A stretch of DNA of 64,000 bases from Pezizomycotina sp. ARF18 (lineage: Eukaryota > Ascomycota), in the NCBI GenBank assembly GCA_002224055.1, contig AZLU01000046.1, positions 62,001 through 126,000 on the forward strand, given 5' to 3'. Under the pieces are notes generated by a model. It ran no database searches. It worked only from the letters and a program-made list of their open reading frames with translations, and was not told the DNA's origin. The translations under genes were made by a program, and so were the position numbers. How positions within the stretch are numbered: the first letter of the stretch is position 1; the number at the start of each line of letters is the position of its first letter. Below, piece by piece: positions 14,536 through 25,748 of the stretch.

Positions 14536-15332
14536 CTAGCCACAAGAGCCGTCCGCGTCGACGCTCTCCGGATGCTGCGGCACTACATCGACATCCGACA
14601 TAGGCACGAACGCTTCGTCCAACGGCCTAACAAGAGACTGCAACTCGAAGTCCTCATAAAGCAGAAAGTGCCACGTCGCGATCCGAGCTAACTGTCTCGA
14701 GAACTTATCATAATAAATTTCCTCACAATTCTCTCGGTGCGGCGATTGAAGGGTAGCGGAACCCGCGAGAAAGGTCGTATAAAAGCGGTCGTACCCGGCC
14801 GAGAGTATGAAAGAAAGTTCGCTGCAGTTCCGTATCAGGTTTCGGGCACCCATCGTCGGTATCCCTGAGGATTCCGCGCTCAACGAGGTAAGGGAGGAAT
14901 TCTTGGAACCGTTCCTCCGTTTCCTGTATCCAATTGAAAGTATTTATTGCGAACCGCGGAAGGTCTGCGGGCCCTTCACCGTTTAAAATCATTGCGAGGA
15001 GGTTCAAAAAAACTGTCCAGCTTGGGATCTTTCTCGTTCTCGATACACTTCTGGATGTACTTCAGGGTGATAATCTGTGCATCCGTAGAACCAAGTTCTT
15101 CTGGTTCTAGTTGTTCTTTCGCCCGTCTCGCCCTCCAAAATTTTCCTGCTGAGTACGCGGAATACCTGCCGCTCCATTGGCTTGAAATTAGGTTATATGG
15201 CCGTCTCTTCGAGAACTCCGATAGCAAATGTGCCACACCGAGGTGATTCTAGGATTCCAAGCGGGTTTGCGACTTTTGAAGCGATTTAGACGAGTAGTTC
15301 GAAGTCAAGGTTTCCAGAATCTTCTTCGCCAT
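14536..15332 (-). CDS. Hypothetical protein, about 270 residues
   Basis: Not recognised. Reading from MAKKILETLTSN at 15332 there are three consecutive coding-quality segments in different frames: HLLSEFSKRRPYNLISSQWS and a charged region ending LKYIQKCIENEKDPK; then NLLAMILNGEGPADLPRF with FNWIQETEERFQEFLPYLVE; then YYDKFSRQLARIATWHFLLY with LVRPLDEAFVPMSDVDV, stopping at 14536. Together they give an alpha-helical, soluble protein with no signal peptide or membrane segment. Two or three one-base shifts separate the segments, and there is possibly another near 15250. Base and codon use match the neighbouring genes rather than the desert to its left, supporting a real gene. Function unknown. 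Confidence 0.5.
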
Positions 15333-15599
15333 GCCTGCTCATATATCCGAGAGAAAGTTTGAAAATTTCAAAACTTGAGTAGAAATTTATTAAATTTTAA
15401 ATTTGAGGGTCTCCCCTTTATATAGAAACTTCTACCTTTTTCAAAAGATGGCCAACACCGAATAAATATGTACGTTTAGAGTTCGATATCTAAAAAACAT
15501 TTAGTGTTGTGGTACTTGATACATCAGCAGTTTTCTATTAATCTATTTTTAAAAATACTGGATAAGATATATTACTGATTATTGGTCTATGCCATGTCG

Positions 15600-15764
15600 A
15601 AAAAAAAAAAAAAAAAAACTCCTGCACCTCTCATCAATCGAATCTTCTTACCATCACCAAGAACTTCATTTAGCTTTTCGAAAAATCCAATCTTCCTTCA
15701 TCTCGTCAAGGATACCTCTTCCCCTCCTAACTAGCAACAAATCCCAAAAAAAAAAAAAAAAAAA
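15600..15764 (+). repeat. Two poly-A tracts downstream of acylphosphatase
   Basis: Runs of A at 15600-15619 and 15747-15764 flank about 130 bases of pyrimidine-rich sequence just beyond the 3' end of the acylphosphatase gene. Confidence 0.85.
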
Positions 15765-15785
15765 TGACAATTAGCCTTTTTCCAC

Positions 15786-16190
15786 TTATAAAACAATCCG
15801 AACCTTTTCACCCCGCGTATAAAATTTCCGGTTCGCGTACCTAACCTCAAACTCCTTCTCCCCGTCTTTAACGTCGATATCCTGCTTTTCTACCTTCTCA
15901 ACCTTACTCTGGCTGCTGCCTTTGTTCAGCGCCTTGACGAACTCTTCGAGCTTCGACGGATCACCCTGGGCTTCGCCGGCGACGGAACCGGAGGACGTGT
16001 TGCGCACGAAACCGGTGATGGAGAGCTCGGAGGCGGTGTCCTTTGTGAATTGGCGGTAGAAGACGCTTGGACCTCACCGGTGACGGTGAAGGAGAGCTTC
16101 CAGTAAATAGAGAGAGTGATGGTTAGTTTGAACGATGATGATGTTGTGGTGGGTTCGTGAAGAAACTTACTCGCTTAAGGTAGAGCTCAT
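15786..16190 (-). CDS. Acylphosphatase
   Basis: Small enzyme (about 98 residues) that hydrolyses acyl phosphates such as 1,3-bisphosphoglycerate. Seen: VFYRQFTKDTASELSITGF and VRNTSSGSVAGEAQG match the acylphosphatase signature, with the catalytic Arg in FYRQF and Asn in VRNT; the C-terminus ends with the family's FEVRY followed by a short extension. The start MSSTLSE at 16190 is followed by a donor (GTAAGT near 16165) and an intron to about 16100. One base, a G, seems lost near 16063, where CAAGCGTC stands for CAAGGCGTC (Gln-Gly-Val), so the annotated frame is open only downstream. Family is clear; the exact splice acceptor is not. Confidence 0.88.
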
Positions 16191-16675
16191 GGGTTACTGA
16201 GAAGCGTAAGCTACGGGAAATTTTGGGTTATTGTTGGCGTTGTAAGAGGAATTGAGAGCTTTTTTTCGTAGAATAAGAGACTCTTCTTTGGGCTCTGAGA
16301 CGAAATAAGTTCGAATTGATCCTTAATAGTCGTGTGTTGTCGTTGTTGTGAAAAATGTTTACGGAAAGGTTAGAGGATTGAAGACTTGGTGTCGGTGGAT
16401 TTACTAAAGATGTTTTTTTGTGGCCCTAACTAGCGATAGATAGGCTTCATGGTGGGCGCGGATAGTGGGGGTAAATGGTATCGAGGCCTTGGAGGGGCAA
16501 ACGTCCTTGGCAAACGTCACTTGCGGATCAAATATACACTAAATTCACCACCCACGTCTACGAAACACTTCACGACAAATATCAACAACGTTTATTACTA
16601 CTACCAGTATCTTTGATTTAAAGCCGCTAACAACTATCTCGAGGATTATATTGCATTTGCCAATCAAATACCTCT

Positions 16676-18028
16676 TCAGCTCTTGCTGACCTTAAGCCCC
16701 TCAGCGGTCTCGTTGTGGTGCCTCGGAAGCGTCGTCAACGCCTGCCTTAACGCCCTAATATCCTCCATCGTCGCAGGAGACACAATTTTCTCGTTACTGT
16801 TCTCGCCGACGTTACCGTGTTCGTTGATGGCATCCGTAAACGAACCAACCCTCACATTCTGCTGGCTGTTGGAGCTTGACGCAGGTACACTAGCGTCAAG
16901 CCCAAGAATTCCAAGACGCTGGGGAAACGCTCGCCTTCGTTAGGAGTGGAACTGATGACGGTCGAAGACCCGCCGGTTTTCCTCTGAGTGTCGAGGTTGC
17001 TCAGACTATGGGCGTGGCTGTTACTGATCCTTCGGACACGTAATGGCTGAGGTTCCTCTTCGCCGTCGGAATCCAGGTCGCGGTGCGTGTTGAGGTCCTC
17101 GGTGTCGAATCCGAACCTCGAAAGGCCAAGACCGGGAAGCTTCTTCGGATTGGAGGGTTTTTGGACCGGGGATTTAGACTCAACTTCGAATATTCCATCC
17201 AAAGGCGCTTCCTCGGGTTGTGGTTGCTGTTTCGCTGAAGGCTCGAATTTTGGGCGGTTTTCAACCTCGGGCTGCTTTGCGACCTTTCGGGTATTCTCCT
17301 CGGTCATAATGGGGCGTATCCACTCGAGATAAACGTCTCAGGTTCCTGAACATGTCCCAAATCCTCTATGGAGATAATTTCAGCGTCAATAAGCTCAAAC
17401 TCCTGCTTGACAATGCGATCTCGAAGTTCTTCCTCCTTTGATAAAGCGACTTCACTCGGAGTCCTCCGTTCGCGGCGCGTTCCCTGGCGTAAGTCTCCCG
17501 AACCATATACAGATCCCTCAGCGCGTGGTAACCCGCCTCATACTCCGCCTTCAGTTTCTCTAACGGATCAAAACCCCTCGCTCCTCGAACATCGATTTGA
17601 GCTTCTTGTAAGCGGCCGGCTTGGCGTTATCCCTACTAATACGCTGCGGTTCTGCTCGTAGTAGTCTACGTACGACAACACGAGGTTATATATCCTGTAC
17701 AGCTCCTGTTCATCTTTTACTGTCAAGAACGGCGGCTCGATGCGGTCGTCACCGACGATCGCGACGGATGGGGGTTTGGGCTCCTGCTGCTTCGTGCGGA
17801 CTAATTGGTAGTCTAGTGAAGGCGGGACACGCGCTTTAGTTTCACCTTCAAGGTCGAAGTCGAAAATCATGCTTCCAGCCGAGGAATCCGCTGCGTGTCG
17901 TCGCACAGTGAGTGCATCTTTTAGGTCCTTCGAGAGCCCATTGTTTCTAGGGAATTCATGGGATGAGCGACAGCGGCGGCGAGGAGGCATACGCCGCTGA
18001 CTGTCTTGAGGAGTCGATTCGATACCAT
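16676..18028 (-). CDS. Unknown protein with N-terminal signal peptide
   Basis: Not recognised as a family. The start at 18028 gives MVSNRLLKTVSGVCLLAAAV, a good signal peptide or membrane anchor, with a likely cleavage near AVAHP. After a frame change come DALTVRRHAADSSAGSMIFD and LTVKDEQELYRIYNLVLSYV (17640-17750), then a charged helical region (SKEEELRDRIVKQEFELID, near 17380-17450), then a low-complexity Glu/Pro/Gln tail (17000-17300) and a final helical stretch ending AEGLKVSKS at 16676. Roughly 440 residues. At least four one-base shifts. It may be an endomembrane or mitochondrial protein; I do not propose a function. Confidence 0.55.
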
Positions 18029-18765
18029 TGCGATTTTGCTTCGAAATGGGCGATTATAGGCAGGTTTCAATGACTTCTTAGACGCAAGAACTGTGATGTG
18101 AGATCTACGTTGGATCACTTGAGAACCAAGTAGCCGGGACGAAAGGCTGCATTTATATCCTCAATGACGGCCATGGCCCCGAAATCTGGCCACGATCCAT
18201 TAATTCGAACATTTTTTGCATATGAGCAAAGGACAAAATCAGCTCATGCGCTGTATTCGTAAACTTGGCCGGCTACGACGGAGCTTTAAATAATAATAAT
18301 AATAATAATAATAAAGACGCTAATTTTGACAAGGTAGTTGCAAAACCAGCTCAAAATCATCATGGCCTGCGATGTTATAATTCCTCAGCTTAGTCGCGCT
18401 AGAAATTCAAGCAACTTGTACTGTGATGGAAACCTCGACGATAGCTTCGCATACTTGAATTCGTTTGAAACGCTGAATATAGCGTGAGTTGCCGTGTGCG
18501 GAGCTGGGCTCCTTAGTCTAGCTCGTAGAGGAGTCGTGATTCTCAAATTTTTTATGGAGCGAGAGCCGGCGGTACCAGCACTGGCCATGGGGAAGCAGTT
18601 ATTCAGACGATCCAGACAACAAGCTTTACTTCGGTATTTTGTATTGAGCCTCCGCACCCTTTTTTGTTTCTTGTCTTATGTATAAATGGTTGTATGCACA
18701 TCTCTATATGATATATTTACATGCTTTAGTACATGATCCCCATATCGTACACCAGCGAAACTTAT
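18029..18765. other. Intergenic with (AAT)n
   Basis: Contains an (AAT)n microsatellite at 18290-18314 and a 90-codon minus-strand open frame (18385-18657) with no family signal. I see no other structure. Confidence 0.5.
18290..18314 (+). repeat. (AAT)n microsatellite
   Basis: Eight copies of a trinucleotide unit upstream of the signal-peptide protein gene. Confidence 0.95.
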
Positions 18766-21104
18766 TTACACTTCCTTCCCCGTATTCTCCCTCTGCAACT
18801 TCAAGTAATCCTGGCCCTCGAGTGACTTAAGCGGGTCTTCCATGGATCCACCGACGAGCGCGGACCTGAAAACGCCAATCTCGTCCCACGCGTCCGTGTC
18901 CGTCTTCATCTTCTCCTGAATCTCCGCGAACATCTTATTTATCGTCTTCTTCCTCGTACGCATTATCTGCGTGTAATATTCACTGCCGAAGCATCTCTTG
19001 GCGGGAGTCTGGTTGATCCTCCTGGCGGGTTCCTCGGGCTTTGAGTTTCCGAGCATGGAGTTGATCTTCTCGACCTCGCTGAGTTCGGCTAGGAAGAGTA
19101 GCTTGTTGATAGACATCCAGTTTTCGAACCGGAGCTGGCCGACCGTACCACCCGTCGAAAACGAACGCTTTGGGGTCCTGGTAGTCCGCTCCCGGCTTGT
19201 ACCAGTTGGACAGGAAAGGAGACTTTCTAGATTCCGTGAACTTTTGTAAACGGTCTGCAGCTCTTCGTCCGGCATCATTAGGGTGAACGCCTCGGCTTCG
19301 AGGCCGGGAAGCTTTCGAAGCTGATCGGGGTGGTGGTAAAATCGTGCGCGCTGGCGGACTTGATGATAGCCCGGAACTTGCCGAAGTCGACTTTAGCCCT
19401 GCCGAGGGACTGGTGCAAGGCGAGCATACTATCTGGCGAAGGCGCCCGCAGTTGGAAAGCTTTCGGGCTGCTCTTCGGGGTCTTCGATGCCCTTCGCCAC
19501 GTTCTCGGCGTACTTCAGTACCATTTCGCGCATGAAGAACGGTATCTCGTGCCCGTACTGCGCGAGCTGGCCGTCGAGGTATTCCATCATGTCGGCATAG
19601 ACGCAGCCCTTCGCCAGGGCCTTCCAGTCCCTCAGTTCCCACCGCGGGATTGTGGCGTGCACCTTCTTCTCCGCGGGTCGAATTGAGGTACTTTCGACTT
19701 TTTCTCGGCTTCCTGTTCCTTGATGATCTGCATCCGCATCTTGCGGAGGGACTCCCACGACGCCCGCACCTGCGATTTTTGCTTGAGCATTCCGAAAGTG
19801 CCCAGCAAAATCCTGTAGGTAATCAGATCCGGCGGTAGTTGAGCGTTAACCATCGTCTCCAGCGTTGCCGTAACCAATGGCATGTTACCAGTTTCCCGCC
19901 TTCACCGAGGATAGTATTGTACGTCGCTCTCGCCGGCTGAACGCCGCTTCCTGAAATGCAGCTATGAAAGCTTTAACGAACGACAAAACCTCCTGCGAGT
20001 GCTCGTTGATGGCTTTCATTTCTTCCGCCGTCTTGTCCTTCAGCAACCTGTAGTTCGGGACAAACTTGAGGAGCGCGCTGACGATGATATTCATGTGCTC
20101 ATACGTGGGTTTACCCCCCGCGCCGACGTACGAATACAGCATGCGCATGAGCGCCGTGACGTCCTTCGTCTCGTCGATCCACGCCTTCATCAAATGCGTC
20201 ACCACCTCTGCGCCAGCGCTTTCCCAGCTCTACACGCCATCAGGAAGACGACGTAACCCTCCAAAACAGGCCTCTGGAATATAAACAGCTCGAACACGCG
20301 CGAGGGCGTCCACGTCGGGTGCAGCTGCAGGCAGATATCCAACCCGTCGTACGCCCTCCGCCACTCTCCGCTCAGCAAACCGCGCCGTGATAATCCCCTG
20401 CAGCAGCATAATCCTCGTCGCGCGGTGGTTCAGTGACCCTCCTTCGTCCATGTGCACCGAATAATCCTGCAGCGCCTGCCGGAACATGTGCTCCAGCTTC
20501 GGAAGCCCCTCCCCTGTAGCGCGAGCGCCTCTATCATCGCACCCACGACGCGGGAATCAGGTGGTCTTCGTTTTGCCCTTGTAGCCACTCCCACAGACGT
20601 TCACTTCCTCGTATTCTTGCATCTCCTTCAGGCAGGATATATGTGCACCCAGGCGAGCGGGTGGCCGGGCACTTTGCCACTGCGTAGGTCCTTCATCAGC
20701 GTCCTGATATGCCGCAGGACGCCATCCTTGCTCTTGCTAGCACGGTAGGTGAAGTGTACCGCTCTGGCGAGGTTGCTCATGTCGTTCGGGGTGAGATGCC
20801 GATCTCGGCCAGTGTTTTGTTGTACAGGCCCATGGCTGATTCCACTTGGGAGCCTGTTGTGATATCGCATCGGAAGACGAAGAGCTAGAAGTGCCACAGA
20901 CGAAAAAGAAAACCCATGAAGCGTTAGCTAGCTATATCAACCAACTCTTTTCCATTCTTTTTTCCACTAAGCACTGAAAGCATTCTTTCGCAAGCTGTAA
21001 CAATTGTAGAAAATACGTACGTCCGAAAGAGAATACGTCTTCAACTCTTCCTCGTTTAGCATCGGCGTGACAGAATTTTCCAAATTATACTGCGTTTTCC
21101 TCAT
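18766..21104 (-). CDS. CIA84-like complex I assembly protein
   Basis: Probably the mitochondrial complex I intermediate-associated protein 84, a matrix PPR-like helical-repeat protein that binds the membrane-arm intermediate of NADH dehydrogenase during assembly. Seen: a start MRKTQYNLENSV at 21104; an intron at 20885-21020 (GTACGT to CTAG, branch GCTAAC); then LFVFRCDITTGSQVESAMGL, ARAVHFTYRASKSKDGVLRH, LLQGIITARF and LHPTWTPSRVFELF, patterns I recall from fungal CIA84; then helical-repeat segments (LPPDLITYRILLGTFGMLKQ) and a C-terminal end LQRENTGKEV at 18766. About 750 residues, close to the family. The frame shifts five or more times (for example near 20810, 20330, 20220, 19900, 19690 and 19200). 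The PPR-like class is well supported; the exact orthology rests on memory of motifs. Confidence 0.62.
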
Positions 21105-21686
21105 GATCTTTTCGCCATGGGCATTTTCTTCTTGATGTCGGCCCTTGCCTCTCCCGCTTATCCCTCTTCACGTACCGGACCGTCGATTGCACCTGCAGCA
21201 TCCCGAGACCGCCCATTGGTCCGCATACGGCATACCTCTGGACGCCTCTGTGCTAGGGAGCTGAGTTGCGACACGGCTCGTTTGATGCCATTTGTTTTAG
21301 GTCGTAGGTCGGAAGTCGCAGTGGTGAGAATCAGAGAATGAATTTTGAGGTGCGACAAATTTTTTTTTTCTTAAAAAAAAAAAAAAAATAATAATAATAA
21401 AATAAAAAAGAAAAAAAAAGAAGTTTTTTTTTTCTTTTTTTTTTCCCCCTTGGTTTCGATTATTCTTTGCTGGCATGGATATTTTTCCTCGGGTCACTAG
21501 AGCATTTCATTTGCACTGGAGCAAGGCTCCCCCCGCCCGCCCCGGGAAGTCAACAAGAAAGTACGCATCAATAATCCCTAATTTAAGCATTATCATTATT
21601 ATCACTACTTAGGTAGGTATCGTGGACTTCATTCTCAATACGGGTAAGAATCGCTCCTAAAAACGAAACGATTTATTTAGCTTGGA
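21105..21686. other. Intergenic with A/T homopolymers
   Basis: Holds back-to-back A- and T-rich runs at 21360-21445 and a C-rich patch near 21530. The open frames seen here are translations of these runs. Confidence 0.5.
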
Positions 21687-21878
21687 TTGAAAATTCATAT
21701 AGGTTTTGGTAGCCTTGGCAAGCTTAGATTTTGCACGCCGTGTCTCGCTGAGTATCTTCGTGACAAGTTCACAACAAATCAACCTTTTGAATGTCCGGCG
21801 TGCCGCGGCACTATCGAAGGTCTAAGATACGATGAATCCTTGTCGCGACATATTAAGAACGAGTGGGAAAAAAAATAG
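21687..21878 (+). CDS. RING-like zinc-binding fragment
   Basis: A 63-codon frame containing RFCTPCLAEYLRDKF followed by FECPACRGTIEG. The spacing (C-x2-C, then C-P-x-C) is that of the second half of a RING finger, as in E3 ubiquitin ligases, with a charged tail ending NEWEKK. The first pair of cysteines and the His are not visible in the preceding 150 bases in any frame I checked. Either an upstream exon has been missed or this is a partial gene. No start codon is assured. Low confidence as a functional gene; the zinc-ligand pattern is clear. Confidence 0.4.
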   Translation: MKIHIGFGSLGKLRFCTPCLAEYLRDKFTTNQPFECPACRGTIEGLRYDESLSRHIKNEWEKK

Positions 21879-22949
21879 ATGATAATTTCGAACGAGAGAG
21901 TTTTTTTTTTTTTGGAGTAATGAAAAGTGTATGTGTTCCATCCACTTCGAGTTTCATTTGCTTTCCGTATTCCTGGGCAATTTATCAATGGTTCCTAGTA
22001 TGACAAAGTTGAGAAAGCCCTTGATTATTTGCAAGAAGCCCGGTTACGCGAAGATGAATTAACTGGACGGTGGCTCTTTATCAAAAAAAAAAAAAAATAC
22101 TGGAAAATTCAGCGGAGGAAGAGAAGTCTTCGAACGCAGACGGAGCTATGAAGAAATGATAATATGTAAATACTTATATAATCGAAATAAAGTGAATATT
22201 ATTCTCGATTATCTTGTGAATGCGTCTATAGGTTCATGTGTGTCCATCTAATCGATCTTTTTAGTACTTCCAGGGAACTGGTTTTGTGACGCACTTCTAT
22301 ACATGTACTTATAAGAGCACGACTTTTATAGGGGGCCGCCGACGCCGACGCTTAGTGTGAGACTATTGACGCCTAGTGTGTTTTTTGCGCCTGTAAAATT
22401 ATCAGATTCTTTTTTTTTTTTTTTTTCTTCAAGAAAAAGGTAAAGGCTTGTTTACAAAATACTTCTTTCATGGCGATTTCATTTACTTGTCCCCCACCAG
22501 ACAAGTATTAATTTAAGCTCTAGTCTACTAAATTCTAAACCGTCAAAATTCAATCACAAATGGCCTTGAGCAATTGCACTCAGTCATCAATTGAGATTAT
22601 AGTATCTCTCAGCATATACTCCAACCTCTCGGCCATCTTCATTCTCGCTAAGTTCCGCAAAACTCGGACTAGCTTCAATGTCAGAACGATGAAGCCCATA
22701 GAATTCGAGGTCTTCCTCCGCTGCATTATCTCCCTATGCGCAGATTCGTGAGTTTCTTTGGCCTAGGTCCCTAGAGCCCGCTTTCGCAATCCTCCAGGCG
22801 ACCCCTTCTCTCACTGTTCTTTCCAATAGCCGTTGTCAATCTTTCCCATAAAAACTAGCATTTATATCAGTTACCAAACGCCATTGTAAACTAAAACATG
22901 CCCCTAGAAATAGGGTATCTTACTTCGAGGGTGCCACCCCTCTTAATCT
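21879..22949. other. Intergenic
   Basis: A/T runs at 21901-21914, 22084-22097 and 22411-22426, otherwise unremarkable. A 63-codon plus-strand frame at 22560-22751 has no family signal. Confidence 0.45.
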
Positions 22950-24525
22950 CCGTCAGCTCTCCGCCTAACCGCTATAGTCCTGCTCGTTACCGAAAGAATC
23001 CTCGTCTAAACTCGGCTTATCATCGCCACTTTTGGTAAGGTGCTGAAGCTGAAGTACCCGCATCCTCCAACGATAGTCCCGAGATTCCAGACGTGTCCCG
23101 CCGTCAACCTCTGTCGTTTTTTGCCTTAGCCCGAGGCGACGTTTTAAGCACCCCCTCAATATCTGGATGAGCGAGGACTTTCGCTTCACCCATGTTTACA
23201 ACAGTGACGAAGATTTTCGAAAATTACTCGCACCTGAGCATCGCCCTTCGAAGAGGTGAGCCACGTAACGTCCTTGAAGTATTGTTGATGATACGGCGCC
23301 TTTTGCGATGGTGATCGCTGGTTGTCTAAGGAACGAGGGTCAAAGCGGTTGCTCGACTGAGAAAGAGGGAGACCGTTTGAACTACTCTTGAACGCTCGAA
23401 AGATTAAATCGATCCCTTCGGGGTTTATGCAGGTAAAATAGACAGGGGTGGATATCGCGATCGCCTTCTTCGAGTTCTTCGTCCGGTGCGAAATGTTAGC
23501 GACCGGGACTGCCGAAAAGTTTTTTTTTGAGCTTCTATAAGATGTCTTGTGCGAAGTCTTACTCTACAAGTAATCCTTTTGAGTAGCGGTGACTAGCCTT
23601 GCAATCGCTTCAGCCTCCATAGAGAACTCTCCATATATGTCAGCAACAGCGGCGGGAAGCTGTTCCAACCCGCGCGGTCGAGGAGAGGATAGAACCCAGT
23701 GTCGTGTTTCCATTGCAGGCTAGAAGCGCCACGTAAAACTTAACATGTATATTCATTTTTCTAAACCCAGCCAAAAGAGCCCTGTGCGCTAGCATGCCCG
23801 GAGTATTGTATATACTCGACCTGAGCCGGGGTAAAACGTCATCCGAAATTGAACGGGATTTAGGCCTTGCGCTCGCCGCATGACGGACCTTTCGTCGAGA
23901 GGCGGTTGAGGAACTGCAGACTCGCCGTGTAAGCTTTGGGAAGATAGTTTCCCAAGTCAGAACATCAACGAGGGTTTCTTGGAAGTTTTTGATAGCCCTG
24001 CCGATACGCAGTGAAGTTTGGTCGAAATACGGAACTCCTCCACTGCGACTGCAAAAAAGAATTAGTGAATAGGAAACTGACATTGATTCGAAGGACACAT
24101 AGCGAACTTACAGAGGGTTCGACGGCATCTCTACCGGACCTGCGAATATCCCATTATGCCTGAGGTCGTTTCGACTTGATTTCTGGGGGGGGTTTTCCCA
24201 AGGTTGTAGCCACTGTTTCGGCAAAAGGTGTTCCAGTTGATCATGAGAAGGTTAAGGTCATAAGCTAGGTTGAGAGCTTGTTCTCTTAAGTAGCTCAGAC
24301 AGCACGCAACTACAGCCGCTTTCTACCAAATTCGGAAATTTAATTAAGAGCTCCGATTGGCTGAACCAATCTTGCGCCTTTGAATCTTTTTTTCATGCCA
24401 ACATATTTGAACACTCCAAAGAGCTCCAAACTTAAAAGAACCTTCTTTCCTTGCAAGCTACGAACCAGCAAGACATTTAAGTCTTCAATTACGATCCCCT
24501 CGACACCATCCTCGACTATATACAT
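22950..24525 (-). CDS. Unrecognised multi-exon gene
   Basis: No family recognised. From the start MYIVEDGVEGIVIEDLNVLL at 24525, coding-quality pieces run leftward: LSYLREQALNLAYDLNLLMI (about 24260-24320), RHNGIFAGPVEMPSNPL before a donor (GTAAGT near 24110), an intron of about 60 bases, then GVPYFDQTSLRIGRAIKNF and ETLVDVLTWETIFPKLTRRV (about 23930-24040), then YPLLDRAGWNSFPPLLLTYM (about 23630-23700). The segment at 22965-23189 is a further possible exon. Frame changes are frequent. Predicted as a soluble helical protein. It is divergent from the COPI zeta gene with only 56 bases between start codons, so one start may be misplaced. Confidence 0.42.
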
Positions 24526-24581
24526 CTCCTAGCCGTTCCCATCGTATACCTCTTACCTCCGCCTCCTACGAACGTTTCACA

Positions 24582-25491
24582 ATGACGGCCAACTCTCTCT
24601 ATTCGCCGTCAACGCCATCCTGATCCTAGACAACGAAGGCAACAGGGTCGTCGCGAATACTACAGCGCGCCTCACCAGACCGGAGCAGCCGGCGCCCCCG
24701 GCACGCACCCTACCCGACGCTCAAAGAACAGAAGGTCTGCCTTGCCGTTTCCTCACAAATATCTCCTCAAACCATTCAATCGTAAAAGGAGCTCCGTTAT
24801 CCGCTGACAAAAAGAGAAATGATCTTGTAGGCATTCGAGAAAGGGCTGTTCGAGAAGACGGCGAAGCAAGGATCGGACATTATACTGTACGACAACCGCA
24901 TCGTCGTTTACAAGCAGGAGACGGACGTGATACTGTACGTCATCGGCAGCCTGGACGAGAACGAGATCCTGCTGTACAACGTCGTGCTGGCCGCTGAGGG
25001 ATACCCTGAACGTGCTGCTGAAGTAAGAGGATTTTACTACGTCCATTTCTTTCTTGTGACTAGGCTTTTATGCTTTCTTCATAACAGGAATAAGCATTGG
25101 AAGTTAGATGGGGGGGAAGTAGTATTTGCTAATGGGGTGCGATCTTTTTGCACAGGAACTCGACGACAAGCGCCCATAATCGAGAACTACGACCTCGTAT
25201 CGATCGCCATCGACGAGATCGTGGACGAACGTATCATATTGGAGACCGACAGCGTCATGATCGCGCAGAGGGTCAGCCGGCCGCCGGCTACCGAGCTGAG
25301 CGCGCAGAGATCGACCTTAGTAATCCGGAAGGACTGTATGTTCTTTTTTCCTCCTTTACCTCGAAATCCGGAGACTCTCTACACCTAGGCTTTGAGATCA
25401 TTTGCTGACGGCCTTTCTTCTTTTTTAGGCTTACTATGTGGGACGTGGCAAGAAGCTGCTCGCGAACAAGATACGGGAGAGCGGCTTATAA
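24582..25491 (+). CDS. Coatomer subunit zeta (COPI)
   Basis: Zeta subunit of the COPI coat, which works in Golgi-to-ER retrograde vesicle transport; longin-fold protein partnering gamma-COP. Seen: NAILILDNEGNRVVA at the N-terminus (24605-24655), AFEKGLFEKTAKQGSDIILY and QETDVILYVIGSLDENEIL (24831-24975), then IAIDEIVDERIILETDS (25200-25260) and the end YYVGRGKKLLANKIR with a stop at 25491. Introns: 24735-24830 (donor GTCTGC, atypical), 25023-25155 and 25336-25428. About 205 residues, normal for fungi. One-base shifts near 24608, 24995 and 25180 (a C lost from a C run) put the exons in different frames. Family identity is secure. Convergent with the ISC1-like gene, 258 bases apart. Confidence 0.9.
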
Positions 25492-25748
25492 GGAGAACGG
25501 TTTTGTGCTTTTTCCATTTTCTCTGGGTTGTTAATTATTTTTATCTGATATTTTCAGTATGGGCTTTTTTTTACTTTTCTTTCTGCTTTCGGGAGCCTGT
25601 GATATATCCATGTTTTTAATCAAACGTTCCTTTCCCTTATAAGAAAATGAGGCGGTCACGACGAGTGTGGGTGAATAAAAGATTAAAAGTATTTAGATAT
25701 GAGCAAACATGCTTTCCTGCTGTAGAGCTTCGCAAGACTATATATTTT

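Noticed and set aside
18980-19642. 220-codon minus-strand frame
   Set aside because: Arg/Pro/Ser-rich shadow of the CIA84-like gene in a wrong frame for most of its length.
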